A stretch of DNA of 41,785 nt from an uncultured Collinsella sp. (GTDB lineage: Bacteria; Actinomycetota; Coriobacteriia; Coriobacteriales; Coriobacteriaceae). Position numbers and translations under genes: made by a program. The notes beneath the pieces are model-generated. The model was not told the origin of the DNA, did not search any database, and was given only the letters and a program-made list of their open reading frames with translations. The stretch covers positions 1-41,785 of the forward strand of contig CABURV010000010.1 of assembly GCA_902494035.1 (NCBI GenBank), given 5' to 3'. Position 1 is the first letter of the stretch, and every line of letters begins with the position of its first letter. Shown here piece after piece: positions 34,480 through 41,785 of the stretch.

Positions 34480-35162
34480 TACTCCCGTGCTCCGTACTGC
34501 TCGTAGTAGGCGTCGATGGCGGTCTTGAGCTCGTCATCGATGACAACCTTGCCGTCGATCTCGTGGTTGTAGAGGGTCTCGACGACCTCAGCCATGGAGA
34601 CGATGCTCGCGACGGGGAAACCGTACTTGGCCTCGATCTCCTTCTGCGCGGTGGTCACACCGCCCTTGCCGACCTCCATGCGGTTGAGGGACACGATCAG
34701 GCCCTTGATCTCGACATCGGCAGCAGCCTTGACCTTGGGATAGGTCTCGTCGATGGACTTGCCGCTGGTGGTAACGTCCTCGACCATGACCACACGGTCG
34801 CCGTCCTTGGGCTCATAACCCAGCAGGTTGCCCTTATCGGCACCGTGGTCCTTGGCCTCCTTGCGGTCGCAGCAGTACTTGACCTCCTTGCCGTACAGCT
34901 CGTGGTAGGCAATTGCGGTCACGACGGCCAGCGGAATACCCTTGTAGGCCGGTCCAAACAGCACATCAAAGTCGTCGCCAAAGTTATCGTGGATGGCCTG
35001 GGCGTAATACTCGCCCAGCTTCTTGAGCTGATAGCCCGTCACGTAAGCGCCGGCGTTCATAAAGAACGGGGACTGACGGCCGCTCTTGAGCGTAAAGCTG
35101 CCGAACTTAAGGACGTCGGACTCGACCATAAACTTGATGAACTCTTGCTTGTAAGCCTCCAT
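34479..35162 (-). CDS. pyrE: Orotate phosphoribosyltransferase
   Basis: PyrE joins orotate and PRPP to form orotidine monophosphate in pyrimidine synthesis. The 227-residue product has FTLKSGRQSPFFMNAG near the N-terminus, LFGPAYKGIPLA, and the PRPP-binding motif VVMVEDVTTSGKSI around residues 120-135. Length is normal. GAGAGGAG lies about 6 nt upstream of the ATG. No other pyr gene is adjacent. Its stop codon abuts the 170-nt structured element, which therefore forms its 3' untranslated region. Confidence 0.96.
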   Translation of the reverse strand: MEAYKQEFIKFMVESDVLKFGSFTLKSGRQSPFFMNAGAYVTGYQLKKLGEYYAQAIHDNFGDDFDVLFGPAYKGIPLAVVTAIAYHELYGKEVKYCCDRKEAKDHGADKGNLLGYEPKDGDRVVMVEDVTTSGKSIDETYPKVKAAADVEIKGLIVSLNRMEVGKGGVTTAQKEIEAKYGFPVASIVSMAEVVETLYNHEIDGKVVIDDELKTAIDAYYEQYGARE

Positions 35163-35288
35163 GCGGGCTCCTCTCGTAATCGCGTACGTGCCTTCCAGTT
35201 TAGCGCAGGCGAAGCGTCGATGCGGGCGCGCTTTGGGGCCACGGCATTCTGTAAAGGCTTTGTCAGGGGGAATGGTTTTCCGAACAAT

Positions 35289-35321
35289 GGGGTTGACATG
35301 TCAAACCCCCTCATCAAGAAT
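35289..35321 (+). promoter_or_regulatory. Promoter with overlapping palindrome upstream of the Mg2+ ATPase
   Basis: A consensus TTGACA at 35293-35298 is 17 bp from AAGAAT at 35316-35321. The -35 box lies within a near-palindrome at 35289-35309 (GGGGTTGACATGTC then AAACCCC), suggesting a repressor site. Initiation near 35328 would give a leader of about 275 nt before the ATPase start codon. Confidence 0.6.
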
Positions 35322-35388
35322 ACGGGCGGATTAAAAAGGGGTACGAGATACCCAAAGCGCGCTGCGCTCAGCCTTTAGGAGGTGTGCC

Positions 35389-35460
35389 ATGGAAGGCAGT
35401 CCTAGTCGAAAAACCTGCATGTCGCCCTCGGCACGCCGCGAGGACTCCGCACACGCATAA
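35389..35460 (+). CDS. 23-codon leader ORF upstream of the Mg2+ ATPase
   Basis: A 23-residue frame (MEGSPSRKTC then MSPSARREDSAHA) begins at an ATG preceded by a strong AGGAGG 5 nt upstream and ends in TAA, 142 nt before the ATPase start. It is preceded by a promoter and followed by non-coding leader. By analogy with the enterobacterial mgtA leader peptide it could regulate the downstream transporter. The proline and acidic content is lower than in that peptide, and no homology is claimed. Confidence 0.5.
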   Translation: MEGSPSRKTCMSPSARREDSAHA

Positions 35461-35484
35461 ACGCCACCGGCAGATCGTCAACCC

Positions 35485-35519
35485 CTCCCGCAAAGGTGCC
35501 TGTCCCCTTTGTGGTGGTT
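35485..35519. repeat. Decayed GTCCCC-loop hairpin in the Mg2+ ATPase leader
   Basis: CAAAG (35491-35495) pairs with CTTTG (35507-35511) around GTGCCTGTCCC, and the right flank GTGGTGGTT matches the CCACCAC-type stems at 2106-2142, 2901-2956 and 3808-3842. The left outer arm has diverged. Apart from the promoter, leader ORF and this repeat I see nothing in 35163-35602. Confidence 0.7.
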
Positions 35520-35602
35520 CGTGAGCTTGACGTGAGCGACATCTAGGTTTTTTGCAACTCAATACGACACGTACGCTAACTCCCTTCAACAAGGAGGACC
35601 CT

Positions 35603-38371
35603 ATGCTGATGCTCAAAACCGCCACGGTACTCGAAGCTATCTCCAAGCGCCGCCGCACGGCGCGCCCTGCCGCTCACACCGGCCTGTCCAAGAACACCAT
35701 ATTCGCCGCCACCCATAGCGCCGAGGACGCCCTCGTACTGCTCGACGCCACGGCAAACGGCCTCACCGCCGAGCAGGCAACCGAGCGCCTGGACGCCTCC
35801 GGCCCCAACACCATCGAGGCACCGGCCAAGACGCTCGCCCGCCGCATCGCCGACGCCTTCATCGATCCCTTCGCCGGCATCCTCGCCGCGCTCGCGCTGG
35901 TCTCGCTCTACATCGACGTGCTCGCCGTGCCCGAGCCGCAGCGCGACCCCTCCACGGTCATCGTCATCGGCATCATGCTGCTGGTATCGGGCGGTATGAA
36001 GTTTATCCAGGAAGCCCGCAGCGGCAACGCGGCCGAGGCCCTCAAGGACTTGGTCTCCAACACCTGCTGTGCCCTGCGCGACGGTGAGCGCGTCGAGATC
36101 CCCTTTGACGAGCTCGTCCCCGGCGATGTGATTCGCCTCTCTGCCGGCGACATGGTGCCGGCCGACGCCCGCATCATCACCGCGCGTGATCTGTTTGTGA
36201 TCGAGTCCGCGCTCACCGGCGAGAGCGAGGCTGTCGAGAAGACCGCTACCACCACCGTCGTCGAGGGCGCCGACGGCTCCGCGCTGCCACTCTCCGCCTG
36301 CAAGAACATCGTCTTTACCGGCACCTCCGTGCAAAACGGCACCGCCATGGCGCTTGTCGTTGCCACCGGCTCGGACACTTACCTGGGCGGCATCGCCAAG
36401 ATGCTCAACGGGCGCGGCGAGAAGAGCGCGTTTGATCGCGGCGTCTCGAGCGTCTCCATGTTGCTCGTACGCCTCATGCTCGTTATGGCTCCGGCCGTCT
36501 TTGCCATCAACGCCGCCACCAAGGGCAACGTCATCGACGCGCTGCTGTTCGCCACAAGCGTGGCCGTGGGCATCACGCCGCAGATGCTTCCCGTCATCGT
36601 GACCACGAGCCTGTCACAGGGCGCCAAGGACCTCGCTCGTCGTCAGGTTATCGTCAAGGAGCTGCCGGCGATCCAAAACCTGGGCGCCATGGACATCCTG
36701 TGCTGCGACAAGACCGGCACCCTCACCGAAGACCGCATCGTGCTCGAGCGCTACCTCAACACCGATGGCAACGAGGACGCGCGCGTGCTGCGCCATGCGT
36801 TTTTGAACAGCTTCTTCCAGACCGGCCTCAAAAACCTTATCGACCTGGCCGTAATCGACCGTGCCGATGTGACGCCCTCGACCGTCGTGCCCGATTCCAT
36901 GCTGGGCCAGAGCCTGCGCGACCGCTATACCAAGGTCGACGAGGTGCCCTTCGATTTCTCGCGCCGTCGCCTGAGCGTAGTTGTCGCCGACTCCCAAGGC
37001 AAAACCCAGATGGTTACCAAGGGAGCTGCCGAGGAAATGCTCGAGATCTGCTCCTTTGTCGAGGTCGATGGCATCGCCCAGCCGCTCACCGACGAGAACC
37101 TCGCCCAGATTCGCAAGCAGGTCGCCGGACTTAACGCCGAGGGCCTACGCGTAATTGCCGTGGCGCAGAAGACCAATCCGCGCTGCGTGGGCGAGTTTGG
37201 CATCGCCGACGAGTGCGACATGGTGCTGATGGGCTTTTTGGCCTTCCTCGATCCGCCCAAAGCAAGTGCCGCGGGCGCCGTCGCCACCCTCGAGGCCAAG
37301 GGCGTGGCGGTCAAGGTCCTAACCGGCGACAACGACCGCGTCGCCGCCACCGTCTGCGAGCAGATTGGTATCGATGCGAGCAACGTCTTGCTCGGCTCCG
37401 AGATCGATGCGCTCGATGACGCCGAACTTGCCGAGCGCGCCGAGAAAACCCACCTCTTCGCCAAGCTCTCGCCGCTGCAGAAGGCGCGCCTGGTACGTGT
37501 CATGCGCGAGCTGCTCGGCCACACCGTGGGCTTTATGGGCGACGGCATCAACGATGCCGCCGCCATGCGTGCGAGCGATTGCGGCATCTCGGTCGATTCG
37601 GCCGTCGACATTGCCAAGGAATCCGCCGATATCATCTTGCTTCAGAAGGACCTGGGCGTGCTCGAGCGCGGCATCATCGAAGGCCGCCGCACCTACGGCA
37701 ACCTGCTCAAGTACCTCAAGACCACAGTGAGCTCCAACTTTGGCAATGTGCTGTCCGTGACCGTCGCGAGCCTGTTCTTGCCGTTTTTGCCCATGAGCGC
37801 CCTGCAGCTGGTACTGCTGTCGCTGGTCTACGAGATCGTGTGCATCGCGCTGCCGTGGGACACCGTCGATGACGCCTGGACTGCCCGCCCGCGTGCCTGG
37901 GACGCCGCGTCCATCAAGGGCTTTATGCTCGAGCTGGGCCCCGTGAGCTCGCTGTTTGACATCGTGACCTTCGCCGCGCTCTTCTTTGTCGTGTGCCCCG
38001 CCGCCGTGAACGCAAGCTGGCCCGAGCTTGCCGCCGCGGGCGACGTCGCGGGTATGGCGACCTTCGCTGCACTCTTCCAGAGCGGCTGGTTTGTCGAGTC
38101 CATGTGGTCGCAGACACTCGTGGTCCACATGCTGCGCTCCCCGCATCTGCCGAGCCCGCGCGACCACGCCGCGCCCGCACTGTGCGTTCTCACCGTGCTG
38201 GGTCTGGCGCTCGTCACCTGGCTGCCGGCAAGCCCCATCGCCGATGCGCTCGGCCTTACGACGCTGCCCACGAGCTTTTTCGCACTGCTCGTCGGCATAG
38301 TCACCGCCTACATCGCGCTCACCCAGCTAGCAAAGCGCCGCTACATCGCCCGCCACAGCGAGCTGCTGTGA
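35603..38371 (+). CDS. mgtA: Magnesium-transporting P-type ATPase (MgtA/MgtB type)
   Basis: The 922-residue P3B-type ATPase imports Mg2+ across the cell membrane. The phosphorylated aspartate is D369 in CCDKTGTLTE, followed by KGAAEEM (nucleotide binding) and GDGINDAAAM (hinge). TGES of the actuator domain is in ALTGESEAVEK. About ten membrane segments are visible: two pairs before D369 and six after about residue 720. MgtA/B-type features include GIMLLVSGGMKFIQEARS and SNFGNVLSVTVASLFLPFLPM. The ATG at 35603 has AAGGAGG 5 nt upstream. A 17-codon-longer frame lacks a ribosome site. A 275-nt leader with a small ORF suggests post-initiation control. Confidence 0.95.
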   Translation: MLMLKTATVLEAISKRRRTARPAAHTGLSKNTIFAATHSAEDALVLLDATANGLTAEQATERLDASGPNTIEAPAKTLARRIADAFIDPFAGILAALALVSLYIDVLAVPEPQRDPSTVIVIGIMLLVSGGMKFIQEARSGNAAEALKDLVSNTCCALRDGERVEIPFDELVPGDVIRLSAGDMVPADARIITARDLFVIESALTGESEAVEKTATTTVVEGADGSALPLSACKNIVFTGTSVQNGTAMALVVATGSDTYLGGIAKMLNGRGEKSAFDRGVSSVSMLLVRLMLVMAPAVFAINAATKGNVIDALLFATSVAVGITPQMLPVIVTTSLSQGAKDLARRQVIVKELPAIQNLGAMDILCCDKTGTLTEDRIVLERYLNTDGNEDARVLRHAFLNSFFQTGLKNLIDLAVIDRADVTPSTVVPDSMLGQSLRDRYTKVDEVPFDFSRRRLSVVVADSQGKTQMVTKGAAEEMLEICSFVEVDGIAQPLTDENLAQIRKQVAGLNAEGLRVIAVAQKTNPRCVGEFGIADECDMVLMGFLAFLDPPKASAAGAVATLEAKGVAVKVLTGDNDRVAATVCEQIGIDASNVLLGSEIDALDDAELAERAEKTHLFAKLSPLQKARLVRVMRELLGHTVGFMGDGINDAAAMRASDCGISVDSAVDIAKESADIILLQKDLGVLERGIIEGRRTYGNLLKYLKTTVSSNFGNVLSVTVASLFLPFLPMSALQLVLLSLVYEIVCIALPWDTVDDAWTARPRAWDAASIKGFMLELGPVSSLFDIVTFAALFFVVCPAAVNASWPELAAAGDVAGMATFAALFQSGWFVESMWSQTLVVHMLRSPHLPSPRDHAAPALCVLTVLGLALVTWLPASPIADALGLTTLPTSFFALLVGIVTAYIALTQLAKRRYIARHSELL

Positions 38372-38416
38372 CGCGCGACCCATCAAGCGGTCAAAAAGTC
38401 CCGCCTCAAATTAAAC

Positions 38417-38450
38417 CGCCCCCATTTCCTGTGCTAAGGAAATGGGGGCG
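38417..38450. terminator. Convergent terminator between mgtA and the ROK gene
   Basis: Arms 38417-38430 and 38437-38450 pair perfectly over 14 bp with a 6-nt loop. The + strand has CTTT after it and the minus strand GGTTTAATTT, so it can end both converging genes, better on the minus strand. Confidence 0.85.
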
Positions 38451-38496
38451 CTTTACGCCGGCCTTTATCTTTTTCGACAGCCTCGTTTGGCTCGCG

Positions 38497-39408
38497 CTAC
38501 ACCAGACGCATGGCCTCCTGGACAGCACCGTAAAGGTTGGCGTCGTTGCCGAGCTCGGCCGCCTTTATCTGCGGCACAGGAATGCCGGCAAGGGTCCCTT
38601 GGTAACTCGCGAGGGCCAGCGGCATCTGCGCACGCAGGGCATCGACGAGCTCGGGATGGCACGAGATACCGCCTGCGATCACAAAGACCTCGGGGTCGAG
38701 CACGGCCTGCAGGTTGATGAGCTGTCCGTCAAAGGCGCGAGCGTAGCGGTCGAGCGCGCGCTGCGCCGCCTTGTCGCCATCCGCAATCCATTCAAAGACG
38801 CGGCGGCCGTCCACCGGAGAATCCGCAGGCAGGCCCTTCTCGGCAACGACAGCATCGCGGAGCGCACGCCAACCGCCCGAATCGGCAAAGGAGTTTCCCA
38901 TGCCCGCGGCAGTCGTGACATCGTTGCGCAAGAAGCTGAACTCGCCTGCAAAGCAGTGCGCGCCGCGCAGGACCTTGCCGTCGATGACGATACCGCCGCC
39001 GATGCCCGTGCCGATAGCGAGCACCACGCCAAAACGCGTCCCGTGCAGGGCGCCGGCCGCATACTCACCGAGTGCACAGCACTTACCGTCGTTATTGACG
39101 GCAACCGGCACCCCCAGCGCCTCGCGCATGATCTTTCCCAGTGGGCAGCCGTCCATAAACGTCAGCGCACCGCCGCGATGGATCGTCCCCGTGACATCTT
39201 CCTCGTAGATACCGCCGGGTGCGCTCACGCCTACGGCGCTCACGCGCTCACGGTACGGCTCGACGAGCCCGATCAACGCCGAAACCGTCTCCTCAGCCGT
39301 GGTAAAGCCCGTCGGCAGGCTCCCGCGCTCGCGGATGGAAAAATCCTCGCCCAGCACAGCCCATTTAACGGCCGTACCGCCCACATCGATTCCAAAGAAC
39401 TCCTGCAT
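38497..39408 (-). CDS. ROK-family sugar kinase lacking the zinc motif
   Basis: The 303-residue product is a ROK (repressor/ORF/kinase) protein without a DNA-binding domain, so it is a sugar kinase. The ATP motif is GIDVGGTAVKWA at residues 6-17, the catalytic aspartate is in VNNDGKCCALGE, and GTGIGGGIVIDGK is the second phosphate segment. The usual CxCGxxGCxE zinc centre is missing: the segment after FAGEFSF has no cysteines. Some zinc-less ROK proteins phosphorylate beta-glucosides, but the substrate here is unproven. AGGGG lies about 6 nt upstream. The neighbouring apiosidase-like hydrolase and MFS gene, on the same strand, may supply the sugar. Confidence 0.9.
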   Translation of the reverse strand: MQEFFGIDVGGTAVKWAVLGEDFSIRERGSLPTGFTTAEETVSALIGLVEPYRERVSAVGVSAPGGIYEEDVTGTIHRGGALTFMDGCPLGKIMREALGVPVAVNNDGKCCALGEYAAGALHGTRFGVVLAIGTGIGGGIVIDGKVLRGAHCFAGEFSFLRNDVTTAAGMGNSFADSGGWRALRDAVVAEKGLPADSPVDGRRVFEWIADGDKAAQRALDRYARAFDGQLINLQAVLDPEVFVIAGGISCHPELVDALRAQMPLALASYQGTLAGIPVPQIKAAELGNDANLYGAVQEAMRLV

Positions 39409-39449
39409 ATTCGCCCCTCACGCGCCATGGCCCCGGACGCGCATCGCCG

Positions 39450-39484
39450 TGACCACCACAGGGGCTGTCCCCTTATGATGGTCA
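39450..39484. repeat. GTCCCC-core hairpin upstream of the ROK gene
   Basis: GACCACCACAGGGG and CCCCTTATGATGGTC pair with one bulge and two wobble-type mismatches; the centre reads GGGGCTGTCCCC. It lies between the apiosidase-like gene and the ROK gene, both on the minus strand. Confidence 0.75.
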
Positions 39485-39522
39485 TGCGGTAAATCACGCC
39501 CGGAGCCAATTATCTCTCTGTT

Positions 39523-41055
39523 TTACGCCTCTGCTTTGGTCAGACGAAGCAACATATACTGCTTACTAGGGAGGTCGATGCGGAACTTGCCCTCAAAGGT
39601 TCCGGGAAGCTCTTCCTCCGTCATGTCCCATGTGTCCACGACATTCACCTTGTAACGAGCGCCCGCCTCGCCCTCAAACTCACGATACGCCGGACGGTTG
39701 AACCCAAAGTACATAAGGACATCGGCAGTCCCGTGGCCATGATCGTTGGACATACAGGTGACATCCCAGGTAAACGTACCGTCAAGGATGCCGACCTCAT
39801 CGGGCACCCAGTCAAAATCGGCCGGCAGCGCCTCCATGTAGCGACGGCAAAAGCCAATGCGATCGGGCGAATCGCCGTAGAGCTTGCCGCCGTGCGCCCA
39901 CCACAGCTTGGGTCCGCGGTCGACGTAGGTCTCACCGTGGGTCACATAACCGCCACGCAAACTGCCCTCCCAAAAACGACGTACGAGTTCCTGAGCGGTC
40001 AGGTTACCCCAGCCCCAGTTGATGTTGCCCTCATAGCCGACCTCGTCGATCAAAACCGGCTTGCTATACTGCGCGCGCAGCATGGTGACGTCCTCGGCTG
40101 TGTTCTTGAGGTCGCACCTCTGGTAGCTCACGTGCGTAATCCACGGATGACTGTGGTCAAAGATCTCACGGCAATTGTGGATACTGCGCAGATGACCATA
40201 CGGGTCGTTCGCCATGATGATACGGGCATAGCGGTCCCAGTCCTCGGCCGGCTTCCACGGCATAAGGTCCCACTCATTGGCGAGGCTCCACCAAATGTTC
40301 TTGTATGCCGAGAAGCGACGAGCGACATACGTCAGGTAGAAAATATCCTCCTCGCGCGTCATACGAGAGAAGCCCCAGTCCTCAGGCTTGTCATACGGAT
40401 GCAAAACGATGAGATCCGCCTGGATACCCAGCTCGTCAAGCTGCTCGATGCGGTGCTCGAGGTTTTCCCAAAACGGCTCATAGAAGCGAAAATGGTCGAA
40501 ATCGCCCTTCTCGCCTTCATAGGCATACATCGCTGGGTCCTCAACGTTATAGTCGTAGAACTTGGGGAAGACGCACATGCGGATCTTGTTAAAAGGTGCC
40601 TCTGCGAGCGTCTCGAGCGTCTGCTCCTGCAGCTGAACATCCTGGTTGGTCCAGGCATAGCATGTGGTGCCAAAGGGCAGGTAGCGCGTTCCATCCTCGT
40701 AGGCAAAGTTGAAATCCTCGTCGGTAATGAACGGAGCTCCGTGGGCGAGCACATCCTTTGCCAGCAGCACGCGACCATGATTGGCGCCCGTGGCGGGCAC
40801 GGCCTCAAAAGAGCCGGCGGCACCATCGAGCTCGGGGTCATTGGAGATCACCGTGTAGTTCCAGACACCGGCACTCTCGGGCATAAAGTTGATTCCGTAG
40901 CAGCCATTGCCCTTGTAGAAGCCATGGACCTCAAAGCTGTCCTGGCCATCCGCGCGGTCAAATCGCGCCGACAGCTCGACTTCGACATAGGGATTGCCGG
41001 CCGCAGTGCCCGCGAGCTCGAGCTTAAACACCTTGTACTGCTCGACGATAGTCAT
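39523..41055 (-). CDS. Apiosidase-like glycoside hydrolase (DUF5060-DUF4038-DUF5605 architecture)
   Basis: The 510-residue product has an N-terminal beta-sandwich (about 1-90, DUF5060-like, FEVHGFYKGNG and FMPESAGVWNYTV), a TIM barrel (about 100-430, DUF4038 type) and a C-terminal beta domain. The likely acid/base is E261 in SLANEWDLMP and the nucleophile E338 in VLIDEVGYEGN. There is no signal peptide, so it acts in the cytosol on imported oligosaccharides. Related enzymes release apiose or similar branched sugars from plant glycans, but the substrate here is inference. GGAGG lies about 7 nt before the ATG. The transporter upstream on the same strand and the ROK kinase downstream suggest one sugar-use operon. 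Confidence 0.82.
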   Translation of the reverse strand: MTIVEQYKVFKLELAGTAAGNPYVEVELSARFDRADGQDSFEVHGFYKGNGCYGINFMPESAGVWNYTVISNDPELDGAAGSFEAVPATGANHGRVLLAKDVLAHGAPFITDEDFNFAYEDGTRYLPFGTTCYAWTNQDVQLQEQTLETLAEAPFNKIRMCVFPKFYDYNVEDPAMYAYEGEKGDFDHFRFYEPFWENLEHRIEQLDELGIQADLIVLHPYDKPEDWGFSRMTREEDIFYLTYVARRFSAYKNIWWSLANEWDLMPWKPAEDWDRYARIIMANDPYGHLRSIHNCREIFDHSHPWITHVSYQRCDLKNTAEDVTMLRAQYSKPVLIDEVGYEGNINWGWGNLTAQELVRRFWEGSLRGGYVTHGETYVDRGPKLWWAHGGKLYGDSPDRIGFCRRYMEALPADFDWVPDEVGILDGTFTWDVTCMSNDHGHGTADVLMYFGFNRPAYREFEGEAGARYKVNVVDTWDMTEEELPGTFEGKFRIDLPSKQYMLLRLTKAEA

Positions 41056-41142
41056 GATAACGCCTCCAAGTTAAGCGATTGAATAGTCGGAGTCCGTCGG
41101 GCAACACGAACGCAGCCCGACGGAATGAAAGAGAGTGGCAAA

Positions 41143-41785
41143 TTACTTGGCGCTCTTGATGAGCGCGATGGACACATAGCCCACGGCGATGAGCACGATG
41201 GAGATTGGGAACGCCATGAAATAGGAGCCGGTGGCGACAACGATTGCCGAGGTCACGATGGGGCCAAGGATCTGACCGATGGTGTTGGCGATATTGAGGA
41301 TGCCCAGGTCCTTGCCGGCGTTCTTCTTATCGGGCAGAACATCGACATTGAGCGCCTGGTCCACGGAAGAGTAGATACCGTAGCCAAGTCCGGCGAGCAG
41401 AGCAAATCCGTACATGCCGATAACGGACTTAAGTAGCCAGGGCAGGGCGATACCGATACACATCATAATCGTTGCGACGAGGATGATAGGCTTGCGGCGG
41501 CCGATCTTGTCGGAGATGGCGCCCGAGGTAAGCGAGGCGACAAGCGACACGACCATGATCACGACGGACATACTCGAAAGAACTGCGCCGGCTTCTGCCA
41601 CGGGAAGACCGATGTACTTCTCGAGGATGTAGAGCTGATAGCCGTTGATGCAGAAGTAACCGAAGATGAGGAGCAGACGGCCAAAGAGCGCCAGATAAAA
41701 GTCGCGGCAGTTCTTGGTGGGCGGAACGAACATGAGCAGCAGCGACTTGAGATTGAGCTTCTCAGACTGCTCGCCCTCGTCAAGA
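41143..41785 (-). CDS. MFS transporter, C-terminal part, truncated by the window edge
   Basis: Only the last 214 residues are inside the window; the frame continues past 41785 and the start is not seen. The visible part begins in a charged central loop (DEGEQSEKLNLKS) and has six hydrophobic segments, matching TM7-TM12 of a major facilitator. GAISDKIGRRKP between the second and third visible segments is the repeated MFS loop motif. Position before the apiosidase-like hydrolase and ROK kinase suggests an oligosaccharide importer. An internal ATG at 41733 is not a credible start. The gap to the hydrolase gene is 87 nt. Confidence 0.9.
   Translation of the reverse strand, partial: LDEGEQSEKLNLKSLLLMFVPPTKNCRDFYLALFGRLLLIFGYFCINGYQLYILEKYIGLPVAEAGAVLSSMSVVIMVVSLVASLTSGAISDKIGRRKPIILVATIMMCIGIALPWLLKSVIGMYGFALLAGLGYGIYSSVDQALNVDVLPDKKNAGKDLGILNIANTIGQILGPIVTSAIVVATGSYFMAFPISIVLIAVGYVSIALIKSAK

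Noticed and set aside
35328..35602. Mg2+ (M-box) riboswitch in the mgtA leader
   Set aside because: I could not recognise the conserved M-box core by eye. A covariance search is needed before claiming or excluding it.

Overview
The window looks like a chromosomal segment of a high-GC Gram-positive gut anaerobe, most likely a Coriobacteriia member close to Collinsella. The support is the GC-rich coding sequence, the actinobacterial dnaK-grpE-dnaJ-hspR gene order, [NiFe]-hydrogenase maturation genes, a clostridial-type 2[4Fe-4S] ferredoxin, oleate hydratase and plant-glycan glycosidases. The genus is inferred from gene content; no rRNA is present. No tRNA, rRNA, CRISPR array, prophage or complete insertion sequence was seen.

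Layout. 1-4 kb: an oleate hydratase gene (+), then two unrecognised membrane-anchored proteins (-), separated by strong palindromes. 4-6.6 kb: a monocistronic aconitase-family hydratase (-). 6.6-10.9 kb: the chaperone operon dnaK-grpE-dnaJ-hspR (-), with HspR as its probable repressor. 10.9-11.6 kb: a non-coding stretch holding three tandem hairpins with a 62-bp period, then a small ferredoxin gene (+). 11.9-15.8 kb: the de novo NAD operon nadA-nadB-nadC-niaR (-), headed by an almost ideal operator-promoter overlap. 16.0-18.0 kb: a LytTR response regulator and GHKL histidine kinase pair (+). 18.1-19.1 kb: a degenerate uracil-DNA-glycosylase-like protein (-) and thioredoxin (+).

19.3-25.3 kb is a nickel and hydrogenase block (+): a small helical protein, a NikR with a His/Cys-rich N-terminal extension, and hypF-hypC-hypD-hypE. 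These genes build the Fe(CN)2CO part of the [NiFe] site. hypA, hypB and the hydrogenase itself are not in the window. A HAD phosphatase and a lipoprotein follow.

27-41.8 kb is mostly carbohydrate use: a stand-alone glucose-type PTS EIIA, a GH1 6-phospho-beta-glucosidase, an AraC regulator divergent from a GH106-like glycosidase, an RpiR regulator, a ROK kinase, an apiosidase-like (DUF5060/DUF4038) glycosidase and a truncated MFS transporter. pyrE and a P-type Mg2+ ATPase with a leader ORF sit inside it.

The most unusual content is between the genes. First, many imperfect to perfect palindromes have unrelated stems but share a GTCCC(C)-type core at or near the loop. Second, a 170-nt three-hairpin element occurs twice, each copy directly after the stop codon of a different minus-strand gene; five stem base pairs differ between copies and all five are compensated. 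Third, two long hairpins have unrelated arms but the same apical motif TCGCGAAG. Fourth, there is the 62-bp triplet. These look like families of structured, possibly mobile, intergenic elements.
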